Source of the DNA: Paenibacillus melissococcoides
GTDB taxonomy: Bacteria > Bacillota > Bacilli > Paenibacillales > Paenibacillaceae
Assembly (NCBI GenBank): GCA_944800085.1
Contig: CALYLO010000004.1
Span: 1 to 64,000 of the forward strand
Length of the DNA stretch: 64,000 nucleotides
Direction of reading: 5' to 3'
A model generated the notes under the pieces. That model saw nothing but the letters and a program-made list of their open reading frames with translations. It did not search any database and was not told the origin of the DNA. The translations under genes were made by a program, and so were the position numbers. Shown in pieces: positions 32,665-41,175 of the stretch (positions are counted from its first letter, which is position 1; each line of letters opens with the position of its first letter).

Positions 32665-33609
32665 GTGGAACAGAAGCAAAGCCAATATGTGATGGGGGTG
32701 CTGGCAGCCGGGCTGTCTTATCTGATTTGGGGCTTTCTGCCGCTGTACTGGAAGGCGGTCGGCACTGTTCCCGCCGGAGAGGTGCTGGCGCATCGCATCC
32801 TATGGTCGCTCGCGTTCATGCTCCTTCTCCTGCTCCTGCTGGGGAAGTGGAAGCTTGTCGCAGCGGAGATCAAAGCGGTCTGCCGCCACAAAAAGCAGGC
32901 CGCCGGCGTCATCATCGCCTCCGTGCTCATCAGCATCAATTGGCTCGTCTATATTTTTGCGGTCGAAAGCAATCATGTCGTCGAGGCAAGTCTGGGCTAT
33001 TACATCAACCCGCTGTTCAATGTATTTCTGGCGACCTTCTTCCTGAAGGAGCGCTTGAGCAAGGCCGAATGGCTGTCGGTAGCCATCGCGGCGGCCGGCG
33101 TGCTGTGGCTGACGGTCTATTTCGGCACCTTTCCTTGGGCGGCGCTGACGCTGGCGGCGACCTTCGGCTTGTACGGGCTCATCAAAAAGAAGATTCCGGT
33201 TGGAGCCTGGACGGGGCTGACCTTGGAAACCTTCATCATGGCGCCGTTTGCTCTTATCTTCTTGTTCTTTTTCAATTCAGGCGCGGTTCCGTTGGCGGAG
33301 GAGCAGTCATCAACCGTGCTGCTGTTAATGGGGGCCGGTGTCGTGACGGCGGTTCCGCTGCTTTTATTCGCGGCCGGGACGAAGCGGATCTCGTTTACGC
33401 TGGTGGGCTTTCTCCAATATATCGCGCCGACGATCATGCTGCTCTTGGGATTGTTCGTGTTCCATGAACCGTTCGACGCGTCGCAGTTGTTCGCGTTCGC
33501 CTTGATCTGGGTCGCGTTGATTATTTTTTCGTGGTCCCGGTCAAGAGGCATGTTCGTGCGCAGAACAAGCGAGGCCAAGCTTGACGACGCACGCAAGCTG
33601 CAGGCCTAG
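32665..33609 (+). CDS. rarD: EamA family transporter RarD
   Basis: A 314-residue drug/metabolite superfamily permease with about ten transmembrane helices in two EamA repeats. The N-terminus (VMGVLAAGLSYLIWGFLPLY), the ILWSLAFM segment and NWLVYIFAVESNHVVEASLGYYINPL are RarD signatures. Named for chloramphenicol sensitivity in Pseudomonas; the real substrate is unknown. GTG 32665 follows AAAGGTGG. Confidence 0.9.
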   Translation: MEQKQSQYVMGVLAAGLSYLIWGFLPLYWKAVGTVPAGEVLAHRILWSLAFMLLLLLLLGKWKLVAAEIKAVCRHKKQAAGVIIASVLISINWLVYIFAVESNHVVEASLGYYINPLFNVFLATFFLKERLSKAEWLSVAIAAAGVLWLTVYFGTFPWAALTLAATFGLYGLIKKKIPVGAWTGLTLETFIMAPFALIFLFFFNSGAVPLAEEQSSTVLLLMGAGVVTAVPLLLFAAGTKRISFTLVGFLQYIAPTIMLLLGLFVFHEPFDASQLFAFALIWVALIIFSWSRSRGMFVRRTSEAKLDDARKLQA

Positions 33610-33688
33610 GCGAGCTGCTGCCCGAGGTTGCGGGCCGGCAAGGGGCAGACCGATGCCGCGGCCATCATGGTGAGAATTGCACAAAGGG

Positions 33689-34049
33689 GGGTGTCCCACA
33701 AGTAGTATTTCACTACAGTGAGACAGCCCCCCTGATTCTCAAAGCTCGACTCGCCGAAAAACTGCAAAACTACACTTTTCCTTTATGATGTGTACTCCGT
33801 TACAGGGAATCCTGCAAAACGGCATCAATTTCTGACTATCCAATCGATAAAAGACAAAAATCGATGAACATCATGTACTTTTGCAGGAATTTCATCAAAT
33901 AGCGGCTTAAAGAGCAGAAATTGATGCATCCACGCAGCATTTCACTGCTTCATCCATCTTTCACCGGTTTGCGCGCCGCCGTTTTTCCCGCATCCACATT
34001 CTCTGTTACCTCGTCATCTCCATCATTTTGCAGTGCCTGTGAGACACTC
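33689..34049 (+). mobile_element. Structured MITE-like repeat, copy 2
   Basis: A 361-bp copy of the block at 16671-17033, differing at a few positions and by two C in a poly-C run. It starts GGGTGTCCCACA and ends TGTGAGACACTC. The inverse symmetry extends into the flanks: ACAAAGG before and CCTTTGT after are perfect inverses. The copy lies just past the 3' end of the leftward dehydrogenase gene, like copy 1 at the opp operon. It carries the same internal pairings and no ORF of its own. Confidence 0.8.
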
Positions 34050-34069
34050 CCTTTGTCATTTATCGGCGT

Positions 34070-34960
34070 TTATTTGTTTTTCCCGATCGGATGCCCGATC
34101 CACTGCTCATACATTTTCACGACGGCGCACAGATCCTCCTCGCCATATCCGGCCGTCTGCCCCATCTGGAACAGGCTCTTGGCCGCATCCAGCATCGGGG
34201 AAGGGGATTGCATATCTTCGGTGAGACGGGATGCGAGCTTCAGATCCTTCAGCATCAGCTTCAAGGAGAATTGATTGTCGAAGTTGCCTTCGATAATTTT
34301 CTCTCCCTTCAGCTCGGCTGCCTTGCTGCCGGCGCTGCCGTTGCGCACGACTTCGAGAAATCCCGCCGGATCGACGCCCGCGCGCGCCACCATCGAGAAG
34401 CCTTCGGCGAGCGCCGCATTGTTGATGCCGACGATGGCGTTATGCGCCAGCTTCGTAGTGGATCCGCTGCCGTTCGGCCCCATATGGACGATTCGGCTTC
34501 CCATCGCCTCGAATGCCGGCATCGCCTGGTGGAGCGCCTTCTGCGGCCCGCCGACCATGAACACGAGCGTGCCCTCGATCGCGGCCGGCTTGCTCCCCGT
34601 CACCGGGGCGTCGAGGAAAGCGCCGCCGCGAGCTTCCACATCCGCGGCCACCCGCTTGACCAGAGAAGGCGAGATCGTGCTCGAATCTATCACGACTATG
34701 CCTTCGCGAACGCTGTCAAGCAGGCCCTGCTCGCCATAATAGACCGCTTCAATCGAATGGTCGTCGCTTACCATCGTCAAGACGATATCCTGATGGAGGG
34801 CCGCTTCCCGCGGCGATTGCGCTGCACGGGCGCCCATCGCCACCAGCTCGTCCGCTTTGCCGGCGGAACGGTTGTATACCGTCACCTCGAAGCCTTGGCG
34901 AATCAGATTGGCGGCCATCGGCGCTCCCATCGTTCCTAAACCCAATACGGCTACTTTCAT
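34070..34960 (-). CDS. 3-hydroxyisobutyrate dehydrogenase-family NAD(P)-dependent oxidoreductase
   Basis: A 296-residue beta-hydroxyacid dehydrogenase. The Rossmann motif VLGLGTMGAPMAANL lies at residues 5-19, the substrate signature FLDAPVTGSKPAAIEGTLVF near 114-133, the catalytic Lys in GSTTKLAHNAIV near 167, and the C-terminal LKLMLKDLKLA near 228. Substrates of this family range from 3-hydroxyisobutyrate to tartronate and glyoxylate; the sequence alone does not decide. GAGAGGTGA is eight bases before ATG 34960; ATG 34966 is the alternative start. Confidence 0.88.
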   Translation of the reverse strand: MKVAVLGLGTMGAPMAANLIRQGFEVTVYNRSAGKADELVAMGARAAQSPREAALHQDIVLTMVSDDHSIEAVYYGEQGLLDSVREGIVVIDSSTISPSLVKRVAADVEARGGAFLDAPVTGSKPAAIEGTLVFMVGGPQKALHQAMPAFEAMGSRIVHMGPNGSGSTTKLAHNAIVGINNAALAEGFSMVARAGVDPAGFLEVVRNGSAGSKAAELKGEKIIEGNFDNQFSLKLMLKDLKLASRLTEDMQSPSPMLDAAKSLFQMGQTAGYGEEDLCAVVKMYEQWIGHPIGKNK

Positions 34961-35063
34961 TCGCATCGTCACCTCTCACGTTGTCTTGTCCTTCGACTCA
35001 ATTGTAACATAGAAAAGCAACCTTCTTGTCCGCGCCCGTTTCTGTATGTTGCCGCCCGTTTCA

Positions 35064-35072
35064 TGGTATAAT
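35064..35072 (+). promoter_or_regulatory. Extended -10 promoter element before pgi
   Basis: TGGTATAAT (35064-35072) is a good extended -10 element 140 bases before the pgi start. No clear -35 box is seen. Confidence 0.5.
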
Positions 35073-35211
35073 AGTAATTAATTTTATCATGTAAACATTT
35101 TCATTGCCTGGCGTTCCCTTGTGTTTCAAGGAGAAATCCAGTATCCTAGGACTATATTGATTTTCACGGGTTAAAGTGGCAAAGTCAACCAATACTCGAG
35201 GAGGGTGTACG

Positions 35212-36567
35212 ATGACCAAAAAAGTGCACTTTGATTACAGCAAGGCGTTGACATTCGTAAGTCAGCATGAAATTGATTACTTCAAAGAGCCTATTCGCCT
35301 GGCGCATGAACAACTACATAACAAGAGCGGAGCCGGTTCGGATTACCTGGGCTGGATCGACCTCCCTTCCCAATATGACAAGGAAGAATTCGCGCGCATC
35401 AAGGAAGCGGCGGCCCGGATTCAAGCCAACTCCGACGTGCTGATCGTCATCGGCATCGGGGGCTCTTACCTGGGAGCGCGCGCAGCCATCGAAATGCTGG
35501 GACACTCCTTCTACAACATGCTGCCGAAGGACAAGCGCAAGACGCCGGAGATTTATTTTGCGGGGAACAACATCAGTTCGACTTATATTGCCCATCTGAT
35601 GGAACTGATCGAGGGCAAGGATTTCTCCGTCAATGTCATCTCCAAATCCGGCACAACGACAGAGCCGGCGATTGCGTTCCGCATTTTCCGCGAGGCGCTG
35701 GAGAAAAAATACGGCAAGGAAGAAGCGAAGAAGCGCATCTTTGCGACGACGGACCGCGAGAAGGGCGCGCTGAAAAAGCTGGCGACCGAGGAAGGCTACG
35801 AGACGTTCGTCATTCCGGACGACGTGGGCGGAAGATATTCGGTGTTGACGGCGGTAGGCTTGCTGCCAATCGCGGTAGCCGGCATCAATATCGACGAGAT
35901 GATGCAAGGGGCGCAAGCCGCGGCGGAAGCGTACAGCAATCCCGATGTGGCCCAGAACGAGAGCTATCAGTATGCGGCCGTCCGCAACGCGCTGTACCGC
36001 AAAGGCAAGGCGATCGAGATTCTCGTGAACTATGAGCCGTCTCTGCACTACGTATCGGAATGGTGGAAGCAGCTGTACGGGGAGAGCGAAGGCAAAGACA
36101 ATAAAGGCATCTACCCGGCGGCGGTCGACTTCTCGACTGATCTTCACTCGATGGGCCAGTTTATTCAAGAAGGAACGCGGAACCTGTTCGAGACGATTAT
36201 CCAAGTGGATGAAGTGCCGCATCAAGTGACGATTCAGGAAGATCCGGAAGACTTGGACGGGCTGAACTTCCTGGCCGGCAAGACGATGGATTTCGTCAAC
36301 AAGAAAGCGTTCGAAGGAACGATGCTTGCGCATACGGATGGCAATGTGCCGAATCTGATTGTTACGATTCCAGACATGACCCCTTACTCCTTCGGGTATT
36401 TGGTATACTTCTTTGAAAAGGCATGCGGGATCAGCGGCTACCTGCTTGGCGTCAATCCTTTCGATCAGCCGGGTGTGGAAGCCTATAAGAAAAATATGTT
36501 CGCCTTGCTGGGCAAACCAGGCTATGAGGCTGAGAAGGCTGAACTGGAGGCGAGACTGTCCCGCTAA
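35212..36567 (+). CDS. pgi: Glucose-6-phosphate isomerase
   Basis: A 451-residue SIS-fold isomerase that interconverts glucose 6-phosphate and fructose 6-phosphate. The Bacillus-type short form is recognised by [18 protein letters not shown] near residue 78, [19 protein letters not shown] near 145, the [20 protein letters not shown] segment and [15 protein letters not shown] near 305. The true start is ATG 35212 behind GAGGAGGG; the 12 extra codons of the ORF are upstream leader. A strong terminator follows. Confidence 0.95.
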   Translation: MTKKVHFDYSKALTFVSQHEIDYFKEPIRLAHEQLHNKSGAGSDYLGWIDLPSQYDKEEFARIKEAAARIQANSDVLIVIGIGGSYLGARAAIEMLGHSFYNMLPKDKRKTPEIYFAGNNISSTYIAHLMELIEGKDFSVNVISKSGTTTEPAIAFRIFREALEKKYGKEEAKKRIFATTDREKGALKKLATEEGYETFVIPDDVGGRYSVLTAVGLLPIAVAGINIDEMMQGAQAAAEAYSNPDVAQNESYQYAAVRNALYRKGKAIEILVNYEPSLHYVSEWWKQLYGESEGKDNKGIYPAAVDFSTDLHSMGQFIQEGTRNLFETIIQVDEVPHQVTIQEDPEDLDGLNFLAGKTMDFVNKKAFEGTMLAHTDGNVPNLIVTIPDMTPYSFGYLVYFFEKACGISGYLLGVNPFDQPGVEAYKKNMFALLGKPGYEAEKAELEARLSR

Positions 36568-36610
36568 TCGGGTCGGCCGCCCATACATCGAAGATAAGCG
36601 ATAAGCCGGG

Positions 36611-36643
36611 AAGCAGTTCTCCGTACGGGAGAACTGCTTTCTT
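36611..36643 (+). terminator. Terminator of pgi
   Basis: AAGCAGTTCTCC (36611-36622) pairs with GGGAGAACTGCTT (36627-36639), followed by TCTTGG. Confidence 0.75.
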
Positions 36644-36696
36644 GGCACTCATGGAAGAGGGTGTTTGACAGGGGCGGATACCGGGCCTTGTTGAAC

Positions 36697-37350
36697 ATGC
36701 GTGGAGAGGTGATACCCCTGTTAGAACGTTACAAGACGGTTCGTCAATTCGGAAGCAAGGAGATTGTTATCAAAAAGTCCCGCTTTATCGGATACGGCCG
36801 CCCGGTCGAGACCGAGGAAGAGGCAATTGCATTTATAGAGGAAATTAAGCGTAAACATTGGAATGCCACGCACAACTGCTCGGCCTATATGATAGGCGAG
36901 CGCGACGAGATTCAGAAGGCCTCGGATGACGGCGAACCCAGCGGAACGGCCGGCAAGCCGATTCTGGAGGTCATTCGCAACCAAGGGCTGAAAAATACGG
37001 CGATTGTCGTAACCCGGTATTTCGGCGGAATTCTGCTCGGAGCCGGAGGTCTGATTCGGGCCTACACCGACGGGGCCGTTGCCGCGATCGAAGCGGCGGA
37101 GGCCATTGAGAAAGTGCTGCATCAGGAAGTGTTCGTTGACATTGATTACACATGGCTAGGCAAGTTGGAAAATGAATTGCGCAATAAAGAGACAAGGATG
37201 GGAGAGACACAATTTACCGACAAGGTGACCTTGACGTGCTTGCCCGTGGCGTCGGACGCCGACCGGTTTGTCGCATGGATCACGGATCTGACGCAAGGGC
37301 AGGCCGTGATTCGGAAGGGAGATCCTGCTTATTACATTGAAGGGGAATAA
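36697..37350 (+). CDS. IMPACT/YigZ family protein (YvyE-like)
   Basis: A 217-residue protein. The N-terminal UPF0029 domain spans about 10-130 (KSRFIGYGRPVETEEEAIAF; HNCSAYMIG; ASDDGEPSGTAGKPILEVI; VVTRYFGGILLGAGGLIRAY). A C-terminal DUF1949 domain follows. The family occurs widely and is linked to translation regulation in eukaryotes; its bacterial role is unclear. The start is uncertain: GGAGAGGTGA points to a CTG at 36718, but ATG 36697 is the nearest standard start. Confidence 0.88.
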   Translation: MRGEVIPLLERYKTVRQFGSKEIVIKKSRFIGYGRPVETEEEAIAFIEEIKRKHWNATHNCSAYMIGERDEIQKASDDGEPSGTAGKPILEVIRNQGLKNTAIVVTRYFGGILLGAGGLIRAYTDGAVAAIEAAEAIEKVLHQEVFVDIDYTWLGKLENELRNKETRMGETQFTDKVTLTCLPVASDADRFVAWITDLTQGQAVIRKGDPAYYIEGE

Positions 37351-37364
37351 GGAGAACAACCGCT

Positions 37365-37966
37365 ATGCCGAGAAAAGCAGTGGATCAAGAATTGTCGCGA
37401 GAGCGAATCTTGGAAGTGGCGCGCCACTTGTTCGTAACCAAAGGGTACCGGGCTATCTCCATGCGAAGCATCGGCCAGCATCTGGGGTACAGCCACGGCT
37501 CGCTCTACTATCATTTCAAAGATAAAGCCGAACTGTTCTATGCGCTTGTCCGGGAAGATTTCAATCGGCTCGAACGGCTGTTCGAACGCGTTCTCAACCA
37601 GGTCCTTCCGAAGGATTGTCCAAGATGGAGCAAGTCATGCTGGAGTTCGTCCGGTTCGGTCTGGAACATCCCCACCATTACGAGATTATGTTCATGACGC
37701 GAGATGAGGAATTGCTCGCCTACGCGCGGACCGAGCAGGGCCCCTGCCTGGAGTTGTTCTCGACGATCGTCAGGCAGTCCATGGCAGGCAGCGGGCATTC
37801 GGAGCAAGAGCGTCATCATATTCCGCTTAGTTTATTTTTGGCGATGCACGGGTTCATCTCCTTCTATATTCAAGATCAAGTCACCTATGAAGAGATCAAA
37901 CCGGCTGCCCTGGCCCATATTCGTTTTTTGTACCGAAGGGTATTGGATGCGGCGCAATCGGCGTAG
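37365..37966 (+). pseudogene. TetR/AcrR family regulator, frameshifted
   Basis: The first frame from ATG 37365 encodes a clear TetR DNA-binding domain (RERILEVARHLFVTKGYRAI; GYSHGSLYYHFKDKAELFYA). It then turns into unrelated residues after about codon 82 and stops at 37697. The frame one base behind, readable from about 37600 (SEGLSKMEQVMLEFVRFGLE), continues with a TetR C-terminal helical domain (HPHHYEIMFMTRDEELLAYA) to 37966. The pattern fits a one-base deletion near 37595-37610. A sequencing error is the other explanation. The terminator at 38007 follows. Confidence 0.8.
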
Positions 37967-38006
37967 TTCCTGCCTTTCCCCGGATAGACCCTGCTCATCC
38001 GACAGG

Positions 38007-38044
38007 CAGGGCAGCCCGTCATCTTGCCGGGGCTGCCCTGTTTT
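38007..38044 (+). terminator. Terminator after the tetR-like gene
   Basis: CAGGGCAGCCC (38007-38017) and GGGCTGCCCTG (38030-38040) pair perfectly, followed by TTTT. The rest of 37967-38300 holds nothing I can support. Confidence 0.85.
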
Positions 38045-38303
38045 GATCTGCGCCCGCAAGCGCTTGCGCTCCGCTTCCATCCAAACACGGGATAAACACG
38101 GCTTTCCATGGCCCGTCATTTCCCTTCGAAATCTTATGTCTTCCCTCTGATTCTGCTGCCTTCGCCTCCGAAGCACGTTTCTGCTCTTTCCCTTACTACC
38201 CAAAGCATTCGCCCCAAGATTACCACCCTTCGCAAAAATCCAAGCACTGGGTAATCACCTATCATAAGCATTTCGAATAAGTTGCATAAGAATCAGTTAG
38301 GTA

Positions 38304-38333
38304 TTGACGTTTTGTTCTTGTTTTTGGTATTGT
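38304..38333 (+). promoter_or_regulatory. Probable promoter of the sulfate transport operon
   Basis: TTGACG (38304-38309) and TATTGT (38328-38333) are 18 bp apart, 70 bases before the cysT start, in a strongly AT-rich stretch. Upstream CTATCATAAGCATTTCGAATAAG-like sequence near 38260-38282 could hold a sulfur regulator site; I cannot assign one. Confidence 0.5.
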
Positions 38334-38402
38334 AATCACAATAAACACCAAGTAAACAAGTAGGATTAATGTTATATTTGTTGCAGATAGGAGGAGTCTG
38401 GG

Positions 38403-39218
38403 GTGAATGGTGTTCTGCGGCACAAAGGCGCAATCTGGGGTTTCCGCTCGACATTGCTGCTATATGTTGTTCTGCTCATTGTGCTGCCGATCGGCGGAAT
38501 CTATGTGCAATCGTTCAGCGGAGGCTGGCAGGCATTCCGGGAAAGCATCGCCGAGCCGCTTGCCTGGCATGCCGTTGCATTGACGTTCCGGCTGGCGCTA
38601 ATCGCCACCGCAATCAATATGTTCATCGGCACGATGACAGCCTGGGTGCTTCATCGGTACCGGTTCGCCGGAAGAGCATGGTTGAACAGCCTCGTTGATC
38701 TTCCGTTTGCGCTGCCGACCGCGGTGGGCGGGCTGATGATTCTGCTTCTGCTCGGTCCCGGGAGCCTGGCGGGCCAGGCGGCCGAAGCCGTCGGCTGGCG
38801 CCTTGTTCTTGCCGAGCCGGCGATTGTCGTCTCGATGGTCTTTGTCACCTTCCCTTTCGTCATCCGGGCGGTGCAGCCGCTGCTCGAAGAGGCGGATCGC
38901 TCCGAGGAGGAAGCGTCCTACACGCTCGGCGCGTCCCGGCTGCGGACCTTCGTGCGCGTACTGCTGCCGCAGATGCTTCCGGGCATCGTCAGCGGCGCGA
39001 TGCTCGCCTTTTCCCGGGCGATGGCCGAATTCGGGGCTGTCGTGCTCGTCGCGGGCAACATCCCAGGCAAGACGCTCGTTGCGTCGGTGTACATTTTCGG
39101 GGAGATCGAGAGCGACAATCCCCAAGGAGCCGCCGTCGTCTCGGTGCTCCTGCTCACGATCTCGTTCCTGATTCTCTGGCTGGCCGGCATGCTGCAGTCG
39201 CGGAGGGTATCGCCATGA
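38403..39218 (+). CDS. cysT: Sulfate/thiosulfate ABC transporter permease CysT
   Basis: A 271-residue inner-membrane permease with six helices. It imports sulfate with CysW, CysA and a binding protein. The family is recognised by LVDLPFALPTAVGGLMILLL and the EAA-like loop EEEASYTLGASRLRTFVRVL, then LLPQMLPGIVSGAMLAFSRAMAEFGA. The GTG start follows AGGAGG by seven bases. It overlaps cysW by four bases. Confidence 0.92.
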   Translation: MNGVLRHKGAIWGFRSTLLLYVVLLIVLPIGGIYVQSFSGGWQAFRESIAEPLAWHAVALTFRLALIATAINMFIGTMTAWVLHRYRFAGRAWLNSLVDLPFALPTAVGGLMILLLLGPGSLAGQAAEAVGWRLVLAEPAIVVSMVFVTFPFVIRAVQPLLEEADRSEEEASYTLGASRLRTFVRVLLPQMLPGIVSGAMLAFSRAMAEFGAVVLVAGNIPGKTLVASVYIFGEIESDNPQGAAVVSVLLLTISFLILWLAGMLQSRRVSP

Positions 39219-40087
39219 CAGAGCAATCCGCATCCCTCACCGTATCTTCCCGGCATTTGAGAACGGCGAGGTCGTCCAAAACGCGAGCCGCCTTCATCGG
39301 GATGACATATGCCGTTTTTTTGCTTCTGCTGCTGGCTCCATTGGCCCAGATCGGAGCCGAAGCGTTCCGCGGCGGCTTCTCCTCCTTCGCCGCCGCCCTG
39401 ACCCGGCCGGAGGCGCTGCACGCGCTGGGCATGACCGGAGCCGTCGTCATCGTCGTGACGATACTCAACACGATATTCGGTGTTCTGTTCGCCCTGCTTC
39501 TCGTTCGCGGGCGCTGGCTGGGCAAGCGGGCCCGGCGGCTGCTGAACAGCATCGTCGATCTTCCATTCGCCGTATCGCCGGTCATCGGCGGCTTCATGAT
39601 CGTGCTGCTGCTCGGGCCGAATACGGTGCTCGGCGCCCTGTTCTCCGGGTTGGGCATGCCTGTCGTCTATGCTTTCCCCGGCATGGTGCTTGCGACCTTA
39701 TTCGTGACGTTCCCGATGATGGTCAGGGAAGTGGCCCCCGTGCTGCAGGAGCTCGGCACGCAGCAGGAAGAGGCGGCTTCGACGCTGGGCGCGTACGATT
39801 GGACGATTTTCTGGAAGGTCACTTGGCCGTCCATCCAGTGGGCGGTCACGTACGGGATCGTGCTTACGATCGCCCGTTCGCTCGGCGAATTCGGGGCCGT
39901 CCTGGTCGTATCCGGCAATATCATGAATAAGACCCAGACGGCGACGACGCTGGTCTATCAGGACGTGGAGAATTTCAATATCGGTTCGGCCGGCAGCCTC
40001 GCGCTTGTGTTGGCATGCGTATCGGTCGTACTGCTTTTGCTTATGGAATGGGCGAAAAAGCATAAAGGGCACAAAGGAGTCGATTGA
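39215..40087 (+). CDS. cysW: Sulfate/thiosulfate ABC transporter permease CysW
   Basis: A 290-residue six-helix permease. Its hallmarks are SIVDLPFAVSPVIGGFMIVL, the EAA loop EEAASTLGAYDWTIFWKVTW, and ARSLGEFGAVLVVSGNIMNK. It begins inside the cysT stop (ATGA), so the two are translated in equal amounts. cysA follows after one base. Confidence 0.92.
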   Translation: MTEQSASLTVSSRHLRTARSSKTRAAFIGMTYAVFLLLLLAPLAQIGAEAFRGGFSSFAAALTRPEALHALGMTGAVVIVVTILNTIFGVLFALLLVRGRWLGKRARRLLNSIVDLPFAVSPVIGGFMIVLLLGPNTVLGALFSGLGMPVVYAFPGMVLATLFVTFPMMVREVAPVLQELGTQQEEAASTLGAYDWTIFWKVTWPSIQWAVTYGIVLTIARSLGEFGAVLVVSGNIMNKTQTATTLVYQDVENFNIGSAGSLALVLACVSVVLLLLMEWAKKHKGHKGVD

Positions 40088-40088
40088 C

Positions 40089-41159
40089 ATGCATATCGAG
40101 GTTCGCCAGTTAAATAAATGGTTCGGCGGCTATCACGCCGTGCGGGATGTTAGCTTCTCGGTCGAAGCCGGCCAGCTCATCGGCCTGCTCGGGCCGAGCG
40201 GCGGCGGGAAGACATCGGTGCTGCGGATGCTGGCCGGGCTGGAACATCCGGACCAAGGCGAGATATTGTTCCGGGACACCGTCGTCAATGATGTGCCGCC
40301 CCAGCAGCGGGGCATCGGCTTCGTGTTCCAGAACTATGCGCTATTCAAGCATATGAATGTCTATGACAACATCGCCTTCGGTCTGCATATTCAGAAATGG
40401 CCGAAGCCGCGGATTCGCGAACGCGTAGCCGAGCTCTTGGAGCTGACCGGACTGTCCGGCGTGGAACGGAGGTATCCGCATCAGCTGTCCGGCGGGCAGC
40501 GGCAGCGGGTGGCGTTCGCCCGGGCGCTGGCCCCGGAGCCGCAGCTGCTGCTCCTCGACGAGCCGTTCGCGGCTATTGACGCGAAGATTCGCCAGGAGCT
40601 GCGAAGCTGGCTGCGGGAGTTAATCGAGCGCGTAGGCATCACCTCGATCTTTGTGACGCATGACCAGGATGAGGCGATTGAGGTGGCGGACGAGATTATG
40701 ATCATCAACCAGGGCCGCGTCGAGCAAAAAGGGACGCCATGGGAAATTTACAAAATGCCGGAGACGCCTTTTGTAGCGGAATTCATTGGGGAATCGACCA
40801 TTTTGAACAATATTTATGCCTTAAAAGGATTTGAGATGTTAAATGTCGGGGAAGAGATGAGAGCCCTCATTCGGCCGGAATATATCGAGGTCGGGAGGGA
40901 AGGCGAGGTCAGGCTGGCGTCGGCGAGCGAGTCCGGACGGGTCAAGGCGGTCCATTTCCGGGGCAGTGAATGGATGGTGGAGGTCCAGGTGGGGAATCTG
41001 GTGCTGAAGACATACCGTTCCTTGGAAAGACCGCAGCTTCAGGCAGGCGAGCAGGTCCAGGTTCTGATCCATCGCGTCTATATGTTCGAGGGAGACGAGA
41101 GCTGGGTGGTCGAGAACCGGTTGAAGACGGAACCGATGCCTGTTCATATTACGGGCTGA
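40089..41159 (+). CDS. cysA: Sulfate/thiosulfate ABC transporter ATP-binding protein CysA
   Basis: A 356-residue ATPase. It has Walker A GPSGGGKTS (residues 35-43), Q-loop FVFQNYALFKHMNVYDNIAF, signature LSGGQRQRVAFARAL, Walker B LLLLDEPFAAID and IFVTHDQDEA. A C-terminal TOBE-type domain of about 120 residues follows (ALIRPEYIEVGREGEVRLAS). The ATG at 40089 follows AAAGGAG; the longer ORF from 40005 overlaps cysW and is not used. Confidence 0.93.
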   Translation: MHIEVRQLNKWFGGYHAVRDVSFSVEAGQLIGLLGPSGGGKTSVLRMLAGLEHPDQGEILFRDTVVNDVPPQQRGIGFVFQNYALFKHMNVYDNIAFGLHIQKWPKPRIRERVAELLELTGLSGVERRYPHQLSGGQRQRVAFARALAPEPQLLLLDEPFAAIDAKIRQELRSWLRELIERVGITSIFVTHDQDEAIEVADEIMIINQGRVEQKGTPWEIYKMPETPFVAEFIGESTILNNIYALKGFEMLNVGEEMRALIRPEYIEVGREGEVRLASASESGRVKAVHFRGSEWMVEVQVGNLVLKTYRSLERPQLQAGEQVQVLIHRVYMFEGDESWVVENRLKTEPMPVHITG

Positions 41160-41175
41160 ACGGAGGAGGGGCAAG

